Assembly (NCBI GenBank): GCA_964609695.1
Contig: CAZSSP010000001.1
Coordinates: 248,001 to 312,000, forward strand
Source: JAGNHS01 sp964609695
Lineage (GTDB): Bacteria; Bdellovibrionota; UBA2428
Reading direction: 5' to 3'
DNA: 64,000 nt
Shown here: one piece after another, positions 25,445 through 34,649 of the stretch
Layout of the letters: the number at the start of each line of letters is the position of its first letter
How positions within the stretch are numbered: position 1 is the first letter of the stretch
Translations under genes and position numbers: made by a program
Notes under the pieces: model-generated
Databases searched by the model: none
The model's input: only the letters and a program-made list of their open reading frames with translations
What the model was told of the DNA's origin: nothing

Positions 25445-26845
25445 ATGGAATTTAAACTTCCTGAAATTGGTGAAGGACTACAAGAAGGCGAACTCATTCG
25501 ATGGTTAGTGAAAGTGGGCGATAGCGTCAACGTGGATCAACCCTTACTTGAAGTCATGACTGACAAAGCCACTGTTGAAGTTCCCGCCACTGAAGCTGGC
25601 ACCATCAAAGAGCTCAAAGCCAACGAAGGCGACATGATTAAAATCGGTCAAGTCATTGCGCTCATTGACTCTGGTGCAACTCAATCAACTACTAGCACTC
25701 CTAAAGTTGTTGAAAAAATCCAAGAAGCAGTTGTTCAGCCAGAATCTCATGCAGAAGTCACTCGCCCCACTGAGGCGGTGGCCCCTATTCCTGAAACTAA
25801 AAGATCTCCAGTCTCTCCAAACCCTGCAGGCCCTTATCAAAGCGCCCTTGAATCATTAAATTCAAGCAGCATTCCCGCAGCTCCCATTGTAAGAGCCATG
25901 GCCCGAGACGCTGGAGTGAATCTTGCTGAAGTTCAAGGAAGCGGCCCTAACGTTGGCGGAATCCCCAGAGTCCTTGAAGAAGATCTTTTAAAGTATCTCA
26001 ATCAAAAATCAAATGCGCCAAGCGCAGCTGTCTCCCAAAAAACTTTTCCTGCTGGCGCCACACAAGCTGGGCCTGCTAGCACTGTAACAACTCCAGTGAA
26101 GCAACTCACACCTGCCACTAAGTTTTCTTCAGATGAAATCGTTGAAAGAAAACCTTTGCGAGGTTTACGTCGCCTTATTGCGCAGGGAATGGTGAAAAGT
26201 AAATACACGGCTCCTCACTACTCTTATGTAGACGAATTTGAATGCAGCGACCTTATTAAATTCAGAGAACAAGCTAAAGAAGTTGCCGAATCTTATGGAA
26301 TCAAATTTTCTTACCTTCCCTTTATTATCAAAGCTGTTGTAGCTGCACTCAAAGAATTTCCAATCGTCAACTCCACACTTGAAGACACTGCGAATGGACA
26401 AGAACTTGTCTATAAGAAATTTTATCACATCGGTTTTGCCGTCGCGACCGATGAAGGCCTGATTGTCCCCGTCATCAAACACGCCGATCAAAAATCACTT
26501 TTACAAATTGCCAAAGAACTCGTGGAACTCTCTGATAAAGTCCGTGCAGGCAAAGCCACTGCGGATGAACTTAAAGGCTCAACCTTCACCATCACTTCAA
26601 TGGGAAATCTCGGCGGAATTTTTGCCATGCCCATTATCAATTATCCCGAAGCTGGAATCTTGGGTGTTTATAAAATTCAAGAAAAGCCTATTGTGCAAAA
26701 AGGACAAATCGTTGTGGGCAATATGATGACCCTATCGCTTTCACTCGATCATAGAATCGTTGATGGGGCTGTGGGTTCTAAATTTTGTTCAGCCATCATT
26801 AATCGACTCGCCAATCCCGCAAAATTACTCTTGGAAAATTTTTAA
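25445..26845 (+). CDS. 2-oxoacid dehydrogenase E2 (dihydrolipoamide acyltransferase)
   Basis: 466-residue core enzyme that passes acyl groups from lipoamide to CoA. Residues 1-75 form a lipoyl domain with the swinging-arm lysine in MTDKATVEVPA. A Pro/Ala/Ser-rich linker leads to a peripheral-subunit binding domain (PIVRAMARDAGVNLAEVQGSGPNVGGIPRVLEEDL), a second linker, and then the catalytic domain ending in SLSLDHRIVDGAVGSKF with the active-site His. One lipoyl domain only. It lies between E1-beta and E3 in the operon; the lipoyl lysine is the target of LipA and LipB encoded in the same window. Confidence 0.95.
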   Translation: MEFKLPEIGEGLQEGELIRWLVKVGDSVNVDQPLLEVMTDKATVEVPATEAGTIKELKANEGDMIKIGQVIALIDSGATQSTTSTPKVVEKIQEAVVQPESHAEVTRPTEAVAPIPETKRSPVSPNPAGPYQSALESLNSSSIPAAPIVRAMARDAGVNLAEVQGSGPNVGGIPRVLEEDLLKYLNQKSNAPSAAVSQKTFPAGATQAGPASTVTTPVKQLTPATKFSSDEIVERKPLRGLRRLIAQGMVKSKYTAPHYSYVDEFECSDLIKFREQAKEVAESYGIKFSYLPFIIKAVVAALKEFPIVNSTLEDTANGQELVYKKFYHIGFAVATDEGLIVPVIKHADQKSLLQIAKELVELSDKVRAGKATADELKGSTFTITSMGNLGGIFAMPIINYPEAGILGVYKIQEKPIVQKGQIVVGNMMTLSLSLDHRIVDGAVGSKFCSAIINRLANPAKLLLENF

Positions 26846-26864
26846 TAAAGGATAGATAAAAAAT

Positions 26865-28346
26865 ATGGAAACTTTTGATTTAGTTGTTATCGGAGCTGGC
26901 CCTGGTGGATATGTAGCCGCTATTCGCGCTGCTCAAGAAGGATTAAAAACCGCAATCATCGAAGGTCACAAAATGGGTGGAGAGTGCCTTAACTACGGCT
27001 GCATTCCATCAAAAGCCTTTATTCAAGCATCGCACGTTTATGATCACATCACTCATGCTGCTAAAATGGGAATTGAAGTTCAAGGCGCTAGCATCAACAT
27101 GAAAACTCTTGTTGGCTGGAAAGATGGCATTGTAAAAACCCTAACAGGAGGGGTGTCACAATTACTCAAAGCCAATGGAGTGACTTCTATAATCGGAAGC
27201 GCCTCTTTTGGTGGACTTGATTCCACAGGTCTTAAAAAAATCGTCATCGATAGCTCGGTAGATTCTTACGATTCTTCTTCGACTGGAAAAGACGAAACAA
27301 AAGAGATCTTAGCTAAAAATGTAATCATCGCTACTGGATCCAGCTCTGTGGATCTTCCATTTCTTAAAGCCGATGGAAAATATGTTTTAAATTCTAAACA
27401 CGCTCTAGCCTGCGACAAAACACCTAAAAAGCTCATCGTTTTAGGTGGTGGTTTTATCGGACTTGAAATTGGAACTTTCTTTGCCAAAATTGGAACTGAA
27501 GTTATTGTTGTCGAAGCGTCCTCGCAACTCTTAAGCGGCACCGATCCCGACTGCGTGGCCGTAGTTCAAAGAAAACTAAAAGATCGTGGCGTTCATGTAT
27601 TGCTCAACACTAAAGCTACGGGCGCCACTCCAAAAGGTGAACATGTAGAGTTGAATATTGAAGATGAACGCGGACAAAAAGAAAAACTTTCCGCTGATTG
27701 GATACTACTCACCGTAGGCAGAAAACCAAGAACTTCTGGTCTGGCATTAGACACCATTGGACTCAAAACAAACGAGCGCGGATTCATCAGCGTTAACAGT
27801 CGACTAGAAACTTCTGTTCCCGGTGTATACGCCATTGGTGATGTTATCGGAGGCCCCATGCTGGCTCATAAAGCTAGCAAAGAAGGTCTTGTTGCCGTTG
27901 AAGCTATTTTAAAACCCAGCGCAAGAATGGATGTGGTTGCACTTCCATGGGCTATTTTTGTAGATCCCGAAATTGCAGCCGTTGGACATACTTTAGAATC
28001 AGCAAAAGCTGCCGGATGGGATCCCGTTGTAGGAAAATGTCCATTTGCTGCCAATGGAAGAGCCCTCACTACGGGCGACAGCGCTGGATTTGTAAAAATT
28101 ATCGCCGATCGCAAAACAGATAGAATCCTCGGAGCACACATGGTGGGCCCCGATGTTTCCAACTTGATTGCTGAAGTGGCCTTAGCCATTGAACTGGGTG
28201 CCACAGCCAATGATCTTGCTAATACTGTTCACGCACACCCAACACTTCCTGAAACTCTTATGGAAGCGGCGGAATCCGTGCATGGCAAAGCGATTCATAT
28301 TTTTGAGCGTAAGAGAACAGAAAAAAGCAGTACCGCTCACGTCTAG
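26865..28346 (+). CDS. lpdA: Dihydrolipoamide dehydrogenase (E3)
   Basis: 493-residue flavoprotein that re-oxidises lipoamide with NAD+. It has the FAD-binding VIGAGPGGYVAAIRAAQ, the redox pair Cys41 and Cys46 in GGECLNYGCIPSK, the NAD-binding VLGGGFIGLEIG, the second FAD motif GVYAIGDV and the C-terminal catalytic HAHPTLPET with His-Glu. Last gene of the lipA-E1a-E1b-E2-E3 operon, 19 bases after E2. A weak terminator hairpin follows at 28348-28375. Because one E3 usually serves every lipoyl complex, its place here also supports 2-oxoglutarate and glycine systems encoded elsewhere. Confidence 0.96.
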   Translation: METFDLVVIGAGPGGYVAAIRAAQEGLKTAIIEGHKMGGECLNYGCIPSKAFIQASHVYDHITHAAKMGIEVQGASINMKTLVGWKDGIVKTLTGGVSQLLKANGVTSIIGSASFGGLDSTGLKKIVIDSSVDSYDSSSTGKDETKEILAKNVIIATGSSSVDLPFLKADGKYVLNSKHALACDKTPKKLIVLGGGFIGLEIGTFFAKIGTEVIVVEASSQLLSGTDPDCVAVVQRKLKDRGVHVLLNTKATGATPKGEHVELNIEDERGQKEKLSADWILLTVGRKPRTSGLALDTIGLKTNERGFISVNSRLETSVPGVYAIGDVIGGPMLAHKASKEGLVAVEAILKPSARMDVVALPWAIFVDPEIAAVGHTLESAKAAGWDPVVGKCPFAANGRALTTGDSAGFVKIIADRKTDRILGAHMVGPDVSNLIAEVALAIELGATANDLANTVHAHPTLPETLMEAAESVHGKAIHIFERKRTEKSSTAHV

Positions 28347-28347
28347 C

Positions 28348-28375
28348 CTCTTTGCTTTGAAAAGAGTTTATTTTT
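28348..28375 (+). terminator. Weak intrinsic terminator after lpdA
   Basis: CTCTTT and AAAGAG pair around a seven-base loop and are followed by TTTATTTTT. The stem is short and A/T-rich, so termination may be partial. The T-run overlaps the end of the convergent minus-strand gene. Confidence 0.45.
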
Positions 28376-29420
28376 GAGGCGTAACTAGTTTCACAAATTG
28401 AGACGGGCAATCATTTGCCATATTCATGGGTGGAATATCAATGTATCTAGCGTTCCAAGCTTTTTGATATAATTCTTCCGTAAAGAGCCCGTCTATTGAA
28501 TCAATTGCTAACTTTAACCTTAAGGGGCCTCCAATACCTATAATATTTATAAAAGACATTACCTTTTTGTAAACTTCTGAATGCCTCGACTCTAACATCG
28601 AGTTTACTATTTTAGGCGAAGCTACAATTCTTCCGCCCTCAGGCATAAAAAGCCTTCCTAATTTTCTTAAAAATTCATCTGAATTTCTCATAAAATTGTA
28701 ATCACATCCAACAGTGCAAGAAACCAATCTTAATTCAGCGCCTGGGGTCATAAATTCAATTGGACCTAAAATCGATATATTTTTTATATCTATTTCTCCA
28801 TTATCAAAAATCAATTTACCTGGAGTTCCATGCAGGATCATATCAAGGCGATCATATTTAACTTTTTCTTCATTAAGCTTCCAAATCAATGCCGACAATT
28901 CAGCGGGAGATGCAACCTCAAGAACCTTAATAGAGTCTGGATTATATTTATTCTTATAATACTCAACAGTTTCACCTGGCTTATGACTAGTTACGCCTTT
29001 AGGTTTTGAAATAACTAAAATGTTCTTAGGCTTAAGATTACTAACACTGTCGCTTGAAGCATGAAAATCTTCCATAGTTTGAAAAAAATACATATCTTGA
29101 ATTTTTCCCAAACCATAGGCCAAAACCACATATCCGATCACGTAGTTTTGATCTTCCTTGCGAATTTCATTTAAGGATTTTCCCTTATTTAATTTAATAG
29201 CCACATCGATAGGCACCGTTATTGGAGCCATAATAAACTTTGTACCGAACCAAGAGCTGTCCTCTTCTTTGGCTTTTTCAAAGTGAAACGTAGCAGGAAT
29301 ATAGTCGGACTCATCGTCTTCAAAACCCGCTCGAATTCCAATTGAGCCCCCACCTTTAGATTCAACTTTTGCTGAGCTTAAAGCGAGCAAAAGAAAGCTA
29401 ATTAAAGACACAAATCGCAT
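28368..29420 (-). CDS. Exported protein with DUF4347-like domain
   Basis: 350 residues with a signal peptide (MRFVSLISFLLLALSSAKVES). Residues 195-275 or so follow the DUF4347 pattern: YDRLDMILHGTPGKLIFDNGEIDI (compare HGSPG..L..G...L), then PGAELRLVSCTVGC with a cysteine where the family has a CN motif, and GGRIVASP (compare ADVAAS). In most proteins this domain opens very large surface proteins; here it is alone. The His-Gly followed by a strand ending in Cys resembles caspase-clan peptidases, so protease activity is possible but not shown. Single gene, convergent with lpdA. Confidence 0.6.
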   Translation of the reverse strand: MRFVSLISFLLLALSSAKVESKGGGSIGIRAGFEDDESDYIPATFHFEKAKEEDSSWFGTKFIMAPITVPIDVAIKLNKGKSLNEIRKEDQNYVIGYVVLAYGLGKIQDMYFFQTMEDFHASSDSVSNLKPKNILVISKPKGVTSHKPGETVEYYKNKYNPDSIKVLEVASPAELSALIWKLNEEKVKYDRLDMILHGTPGKLIFDNGEIDIKNISILGPIEFMTPGAELRLVSCTVGCDYNFMRNSDEFLRKLGRLFMPEGGRIVASPKIVNSMLESRHSEVYKKVMSFINIIGIGGPLRLKLAIDSIDGLFTEELYQKAWNARYIDIPPMNMANDCPSQFVKLVTPQK

Positions 29421-29542
29421 GAATTCTTATCGGAATCAAAGATCCATAATTAAAGTCAAAATTCCATCACTTTGGACTGCAAAAGCCTTTCAAACCTAAA
29501 TACTCTATTCGACTTAAAGAATCTTAATATCCACCATACCCC

Positions 29543-29570
29543 TTGTTGATTTTTAAAAGTCTACTATAAA
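29543..29570 (+). promoter_or_regulatory. Sigma70-like promoter for the papain-like gene
   Basis: TTGTTG at 29543 and TATAAA at 29565 are separated by 16 bases and lie 28 bases ahead of the start codon at 29598. A GGAGAGAGTGAGGGG purine run between them provides the ribosome-binding sequence. Confidence 0.5.
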
Positions 29571-29597
29571 AATAAATGGAGAGAGTGAGGGGCATTT

Positions 29598-30221
29598 ATG
29601 GGGGCGGGAAAACGCACTTGTGTTCGTTTTGTATTTCTATTTTCAATTTTTCAATTTGTAAGAATTTCAGAGGCCACTTCAATAGTCAGTGAAGTCTACC
29701 CTCATCAAAACTTTAAAGCCTTTAGGCAGTTTCCAGAAGAGAATATATGCTGGGCACTGGCTTCTAAGGCTATAATTAGAAGTCTAAAACGAAAAGATTA
29801 TCTAGCTTGCGATGTAGTAGGACGCACTCGTGGCCAATCCTGTTGCGATACCAATAATAGCGTTAAGGAATCGTGTAACGAAGGTGGGCAGGGCTATAAT
29901 GCATTAAGAACTTTTGGAGTCTCAGTAGAGCGTGTTGCTCCCAATTTTGCAGGAGTCTATGCCACTCTGAGATCGGGTGGGCTTGTAACACTAATCACAG
30001 ATATGAGGAATAGTATTTTCGGCTCCCGAGCAGGTCATGAATCCGTTATCTATAGAGCTCAATATTTGTCCGATGGGAGTTATACATTTTACGTGGGTGA
30101 TTCAGCCAATGGTTACTACAGCTTTAACAGCGCGGATTTAGAGTTAAAAGCCAATGGGACTTACGAATACATCTCCTTGGATATAAGCTTTACATGGGAA
30201 GCTAGCCTATACGCGCATTAA
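29598..30221 (+). CDS. Exported papain-like cysteine protease (C70/C39-like)
   Basis: 207 residues with a hydrophobic N-terminal signal (VRFVFLFSIFQFVRISEAT). The cysteine motif is EENICWALASKAIIRS, followed by a Cys-rich stretch (GQSCCDTNN..ESCNEGGQG) that usually marks AvrRpt2-like or C39-like proteases, where CC and CN.GG pairs appear between the nucleophile and the rest of the fold. The histidine is in RAGHESVIYRA and the Asp/Asn in FYVGDSANGYY. Active-site order Cys-His-Asp is therefore complete. Substrate unknown. Its own promoter is visible upstream; lipB follows after 41 bases. Confidence 0.7.
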   Translation: MGAGKRTCVRFVFLFSIFQFVRISEATSIVSEVYPHQNFKAFRQFPEENICWALASKAIIRSLKRKDYLACDVVGRTRGQSCCDTNNSVKESCNEGGQGYNALRTFGVSVERVAPNFAGVYATLRSGGLVTLITDMRNSIFGSRAGHESVIYRAQYLSDGSYTFYVGDSANGYYSFNSADLELKANGTYEYISLDISFTWEASLYAH

Positions 30222-30262
30222 TCTTGGCCAAAATTTAAAGCTGTGCTTTAAACATTTAGGTC

Positions 30263-30952
30263 ATGGAATTTAATATTATTGATTGGGGTCAAATCGATTA
30301 CCTTAAAGCTTGGGAAGAACAAAAAAAACTTTTGCAATTAAGAATCGACGATAAAATTCCTGACACTTTAATTTTTTGCGAACATCCTGCTGTTGTGACT
30401 CTAGGGAGAGCTTCTCAAAGAGAAAAAGAAAGCTTAGGGCATTTACCATTTCCAGCCATCGAAGTTGAACGTGGAGGTCACGCCACTTATCATGGGCCTG
30501 GACAGATAGTTGTTTATCCAATTGTAAAATTAGCACCTTCAAAAAACAGTCAATTTCCTAATGGACTTAAAAGCTTTATAGAGTGGCTCGAAAATATAAC
30601 CATTAAAAGTGTAGAAGATTTTAAAATTCCCGCCTCTCGAATAGAAGGAAAAACTGGTGTTTGGATTCGAAATGGTGAAAAAAAAATTGCCAGTATTGGA
30701 GTCGCTGTTAAACATTGGACTACTTATCACGGACTAGCTCTAAATATTTCTACAGGTATAGAGCCATGGCGCTTTATCAATCCCTGCGGATTTTCTGCTG
30801 AAATCATGACTGATTTAAATAGCGAAACTGGACTCAATATTTCGTTCAACGATGTAAAAAAATTGATTATAAATAATGCAATTTCTCCATTAATTAACAT
30901 TCCAATGGCTAAAGCAATTAACTCCCTTATAAATAACGAACTTCATAGCTAA
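30263..30952 (+). CDS. lipB: Octanoyl-[acyl-carrier-protein]:protein octanoyltransferase LipB
   Basis: 229-residue enzyme that moves octanoyl from ACP to lipoyl domains, the step before LipA. It has FCEHPAVVTLGRAS, the signature VERGGHATYHGPGQIVVYPI, the lysine in KIASIGVAV and the acyl-carrying cysteine in FINPCGF. Length and order are normal. It is about 2 kb beyond lpdA, separated by two exported-protein genes. Together with lipA this gives a full de novo lipoylation route. Confidence 0.95.
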   Translation: MEFNIIDWGQIDYLKAWEEQKKLLQLRIDDKIPDTLIFCEHPAVVTLGRASQREKESLGHLPFPAIEVERGGHATYHGPGQIVVYPIVKLAPSKNSQFPNGLKSFIEWLENITIKSVEDFKIPASRIEGKTGVWIRNGEKKIASIGVAVKHWTTYHGLALNISTGIEPWRFINPCGFSAEIMTDLNSETGLNISFNDVKKLIINNAISPLINIPMAKAINSLINNELHS

Positions 30953-31021
30953 ACACCTTAAACTTTTAGTATTTCTTCTTAACAATATATGAGTTTAAAC
31001 TTGTTTGTAATTTCACCCACC

Positions 31022-31051
31022 TTGCCGTCTGATTTTGCTAGTATTTATAAA
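31022..31051 (+). promoter_or_regulatory. Possible sigma70-like promoter before the gene at 31092
   Basis: TTGCCG at 31022 and TATAAA at 31046 are 18 bases apart, about 40 bases upstream of the GTG start. The -35 is imperfect, so this is a candidate only. Confidence 0.35.
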
Positions 31052-31091
31052 GGCGGAACGTTTACTAAGCTGTATGTAAGATGGGGGAAAC

Positions 31092-32144
31092 GTGAGTCAC
31101 TTCAACACTAAGTATTTAGTAGCTCTTGGAGAGAAATCGCCACACTTTGGATCTGAGTCAGTAAAAGCTTGGTCTAAAGGTGGTATAGAAATTGTTTTCA
31201 CTCAAAACGACAGAGCTTTAATAAATTTATGCCAACAAATGACCTTCAAAGTGGCTTTTCTTGAAAGCAATTTTTGCCCAAATTCTATTCGACTTTTAGA
31301 CTGGGGTGTACGAAATACAACAGCCGCTTGGGTTTACAGTATACGAGGCGAATTTCTACAATCCTTAAGCCAACTCGCACTTCAAAAGGGTGCAAAATGC
31401 GTTTTGCATGAACCCAAACAAGTTGATCTTCTCTTACTTCGACTCGGCATCGAGCACAATCGCTCAAAAGACAGTTCTTATAGTTCAGATCCACTATTTG
31501 AAAAACTCAATATTGCTATTGCAGAGCTTAAAGAAACTGGAAAACATTTATTTAAAAAGGAAAATCTCAATCCCTCTCACTTTGAAAGAAGACATTCCGA
31601 ATGGGAAACTTTTATTAAAAGTGCTAACACCGAATCAGAACAATCCTTCACTGGCTTTGATTCCTACCAAAGAAAATATTCCAGACTTTTACGCAATATG
31701 AGTGCGACTATGGAAGACACAGAAATTTCCTTTGTCACACTTAGACCCAAATCCATCATCGATAAAAATGATAATGGAGTCAGAGTGCTTATCTCTAGCC
31801 ATGAAAAGAACATCCAAAACTCTACCCAAGCTAACCTGCTAGAAAACACTAAACTTCCTGAAGTGATGCACACCGTGCGCTCACAAGAAGTTGTTATTCT
31901 TAAGAAAGACATCAAAGACTCAAACGGAAAAGTTAACGGTCAAGAATATTCTGCAGCTATTCCTATGCGCGACTCTAATGATAGAATTTCAGGAGTTTTA
32001 CTAGCTCGAAAGAATGCTGAAAATATTGAATCTCATAAATTCATAAGAAATACTTACGATCTTTCTTCGTTCTCACCAAAGCTTCAGAGACCCTTTCAAA
32101 GCTTAGAGTATTTCTCAAGAATTTATAATGGATTAGCGGCTTAA
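31092..32144 (+). CDS. Unknown protein, possible degenerate receiver domain
   Basis: 350 residues from a GTG start after a GGGGG ribosome-binding run. No signal peptide. The first 130 residues show an alternating strand-helix pattern (VAFLES, AAWVYSI, GAKCVLHEPKQVDLLLLRLGI) that loosely resembles a receiver domain without clear phospho-acceptor aspartates, ending in an EP where receivers have KP. The remainder is charged, with a beta-rich end (EYSAAIPMRDSNDRISGVLLARK) that is reminiscent of a GAF or PAS sensor. I do not recognise a family. The 3' end overlaps rdgB by 12 bases on the opposite strand. Confidence 0.6.
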   Translation: MSHFNTKYLVALGEKSPHFGSESVKAWSKGGIEIVFTQNDRALINLCQQMTFKVAFLESNFCPNSIRLLDWGVRNTTAAWVYSIRGEFLQSLSQLALQKGAKCVLHEPKQVDLLLLRLGIEHNRSKDSSYSSDPLFEKLNIAIAELKETGKHLFKKENLNPSHFERRHSEWETFIKSANTESEQSFTGFDSYQRKYSRLLRNMSATMEDTEISFVTLRPKSIIDKNDNGVRVLISSHEKNIQNSTQANLLENTKLPEVMHTVRSQEVVILKKDIKDSNGKVNGQEYSAAIPMRDSNDRISGVLLARKNAENIESHKFIRNTYDLSSFSPKLQRPFQSLEYFSRIYNGLAA

Positions 32145-32753
32145 GCCCCTTAATTGTGGAATTTTTGCTCTGAGATCTTCGAATGCTTTATAACGATGGC
32201 TAATACTATTTTTAATTTCTATATCTAACTCAGCCATCGTTTTTTTAAATTCTGTTACATAAAAAATTGGATCGTAACCAAAACCAGAGGCACCACGTCC
32301 ATCCTTTATAATCTCTCCACGACAAATACCTTCAGCTTCGAATTCAAAGATTTTATGACTTTCAAAAACTATAAGACTTAAAGCACAATGATATTGAGCA
32401 CCCCGATTTGGACTTGTTCCCAATTCAGAAATTAATTTTTTAATATGTTCAATAGGCTCTACATGATCTCCAGCATAACGAGCCGACAAAACACCGGGCT
32501 TTCCGCTTAGAGCATCCACCTCAATCCCCGAATCATCTGCAAGGACCCAAAAATCTTGAGTGTTGTGTATTTTAATTTCTTCAAAAAGGGCCCTGGATTT
32601 AATCAAAGCATTTCCTATAAATGTATTTTCAATTTCTTCGGCATTTTTAGGAGCTTGACCAATCCACTTTGTAATTTGTGGAAAAAAAATTTTTCCGAGC
32701 TCTACAATTTCTTTTAGCTTTCCAGAATTTCCAGTGGCTATAAAACACTGCAT
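32133..32753 (-). CDS. rdgB: XTP/dITP pyrophosphatase (RdgB/HAM1)
   Basis: 206-residue nucleotide-pool cleaning enzyme that hydrolyses non-canonical purine triphosphates. It begins with FIATGNSGKLKE, and has ADDSGIEVDALSGKPGVLSARYAG, GFGYDPIF and a C-terminal KNSISHRYKA, all conserved in Ham1 proteins. Normal length. It is nine bases downstream of rph, the same pairing found in many bacteria, and is the last gene of the minus-strand run that starts at prs. Confidence 0.96.
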   Translation of the reverse strand: MQCFIATGNSGKLKEIVELGKIFFPQITKWIGQAPKNAEEIENTFIGNALIKSRALFEEIKIHNTQDFWVLADDSGIEVDALSGKPGVLSARYAGDHVEPIEHIKKLISELGTSPNRGAQYHCALSLIVFESHKIFEFEAEGICRGEIIKDGRGASGFGYDPIFYVTEFKKTMAELDIEIKNSISHRYKAFEDLRAKIPQLRGLSR

Positions 32754-32762
32754 TGTTATAAA

Positions 32763-33503
32763 TCAACCCCAGGCCAAATCGCCCAGCAAATCTCTCTGCT
32801 TGCTACAAAGATGATTGCAAGCCATTCTCCCTTTTTCAAGCAGTTCATCAAAAACGACTTTTTCAAAGGGTTCTTTTTCTGCAGTGCCTTGAATTTCTAC
32901 AAATTTTTCCTGAGAGGTCATCACTAGATTCATGTCTGTATCGGCATTGGAGTCTTCTGAATAATCTAAATCCACCAAACACTTTCCATTCACAATCCCC
33001 ACTGAAACTGCCGACAAAAATTCGCGCGCGGGAAATGGAGTGTTTTTCGCAATCTTTCCAGCTTTTTGCAAAAAGCGAAATGCCATAGTGACTGCAACAA
33101 AAGCACCCGTAATACTCGCAGTTCTAGTGCCTCCATCCGCTTGAAGCACATCACAGTCGACTAGAATAGAACGCTCTCCCCAACCTTCATTTTTAAAAAC
33201 AGATCGCAGAGATCGGCCTATCAATCTTTGAATTTCTTGACTGCGCCCTGATGGACTAGGTCTTTCTCTTTTTATTCTTGAAGAACTCGATCGCGGCAAC
33301 ATTGCATACTCAGCCGTAATCCAACCTTTTCCAGTGTTTTTCATATGATAGGGAACATTGTCCTCGATAGTGGCCACACATAATACTTTGGTTTTTCCAA
33401 AAGACACCAAACAAGAGCCCTCAGTGTAATCATAAAAATCTGTTTTAAATTCTACTGGGCGGAGCTCATTTTCATTTCTATTATAAGATCTTTCAAGTTT
33501 CAT
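32763..33503 (-). CDS. rph: Ribonuclease PH
   Basis: 246-residue phosphorolytic exoribonuclease that trims tRNA 3' ends. Typical segments are GSCLVSFGKTKVLC, the RSSSSRIKRERPSPSGRSQEIQRLIGRSLR core, DCDVLQADGGTRTASITGA and DLDYSEDSNADTDMNLVM with the metal-binding aspartates. The start overlaps the amidase stop in an ATGA arrangement. rdgB follows immediately. Confidence 0.97.
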   Translation of the reverse strand: MKLERSYNRNENELRPVEFKTDFYDYTEGSCLVSFGKTKVLCVATIEDNVPYHMKNTGKGWITAEYAMLPRSSSSRIKRERPSPSGRSQEIQRLIGRSLRSVFKNEGWGERSILVDCDVLQADGGTRTASITGAFVAVTMAFRFLQKAGKIAKNTPFPAREFLSAVSVGIVNGKCLVDLDYSEDSNADTDMNLVMTSQEKFVEIQGTAEKEPFEKVVFDELLEKGRMACNHLCSKQRDLLGDLAWG

Positions 33504-34621
33504 TGTGCCCTCACTATGCCCTTTTTGAGAGTCTTCGCCAAGTCCTCAATCAGTGGTGCTAAGACTTTTGATCGCTTTTCTTTGTTCACTATATTTTCAA
33601 TATCCTTTGAATTGTTTAAATAGGCTAACTCAAGCAAAACGGATGGCATCTCAACACCATAGAGCAAATAAAAGGGACCCATTTTTATAGATTTTTTATC
33701 AGCCGCAATATGACTTTTAGACAAAGCTCCATCTATAACTCGAGCCCAAGCTAAAGATTCCTTGAAATGAATTTCTGCTTTGAGCTCTTGCAATGCATTT
33801 TGAGCTATATCTGCCGATTTTCCGGTAGGCATTTTCATGTTTTCAATTAAAAGCGCTTTGTGACTTTCACTAAGATCATTGGCCTTTAACGACAAAATAT
33901 AAATCTCATACCCCTTTAATTTAGATTGAGGCTCATAATTTAAATGAATGGATAAAAACAAATTTGATCGATTTCTATTGGCAAAATTAGCGCGTTCAGA
34001 CAAACCCAAATAAACATCATCATCTCTAGTCAGCAAAACCTTAAAAGATTTTTTTTCAATTTCTCTTTTTAATTCTCTTGCTATTTCTAAAGTTAAATTC
34101 TTTTCAAAGAATTTTTGCCCACGATAAACACCCTCAGTTCCCCAATCATTTCCTCCATGTCCCGCATCAATAATTAAATCGGCCTGCACGGTCTCAGGAG
34201 TTGGGAAAGGATGCTTGGGGGCCTTCCCCTCCAAAAGCGGTCTCAACACCCGATCACCAAAATCTAAAGGAAGCAAACAATCGTTTTCAAGTCTTTTTGG
34301 AATTGAGGAAAGCGAAATTTTTCCCCAAAACCCACTCACCTCATTATGCCGAGTACTTATAGTGACCTGTCTTTGGCTTTTCTCTTCGGTGATTTTTAAT
34401 GCCCCTCCACCCTCATCTATAATTTTCAAATTAAAACGAGCCACAATATCTGAAAGCCGCAACCAAGGGAGATCATCGATGACGGGCATGTTTTCAAAAA
34501 CTACATTTTTATCTTTATCATGATAGGTCCATTTGCCCTCATAAAAATTGGCACGCAAGGATAAGGATATAAAAAACAGAAGAAAAGAACTCTTAAAAAT
34601 GAGTCCATTAAATCGTCTCAA
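33500..34621 (-). CDS. N-acetylmuramoyl-L-alanine amidase (AmiC/Amidase_3)
   Basis: Exported zinc amidase that cleaves the peptide from peptidoglycan MurNAc. The frame is open up to 34807 but that part overlaps the end of ychF; the TTG at 34621, 29 bases beyond the ychF stop, gives a proper signal sequence (MRRFNGLIFKSSFLLFFISL) and is preferred. An N-terminal beta domain precedes the Amidase_3 domain with LIIDAGHGGND (His), the Glu in KNLTLEIARELK, LFLSIHLNYEP (second His) and LELAYLNN with the catalytic Glu. The mRNA overlaps rph by four bases. Candidate for septal or prey-wall cutting, which the sequence does not resolve. Confidence 0.85.
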   Translation of the reverse strand: MRRFNGLIFKSSFLLFFISLSLRANFYEGKWTYHDKDKNVVFENMPVIDDLPWLRLSDIVARFNLKIIDEGGGALKITEEKSQRQVTISTRHNEVSGFWGKISLSSIPKRLENDCLLPLDFGDRVLRPLLEGKAPKHPFPTPETVQADLIIDAGHGGNDWGTEGVYRGQKFFEKNLTLEIARELKREIEKKSFKVLLTRDDDVYLGLSERANFANRNRSNLFLSIHLNYEPQSKLKGYEIYILSLKANDLSESHKALLIENMKMPTGKSADIAQNALQELKAEIHFKESLAWARVIDGALSKSHIAADKKSIKMGPFYLLYGVEMPSVLLELAYLNNSKDIENIVNKEKRSKVLAPLIEDLAKTLKKGIVRAQ

Positions 34622-34649
34622 ATTTAAACTTAAATATTTTTTTTTAAAA

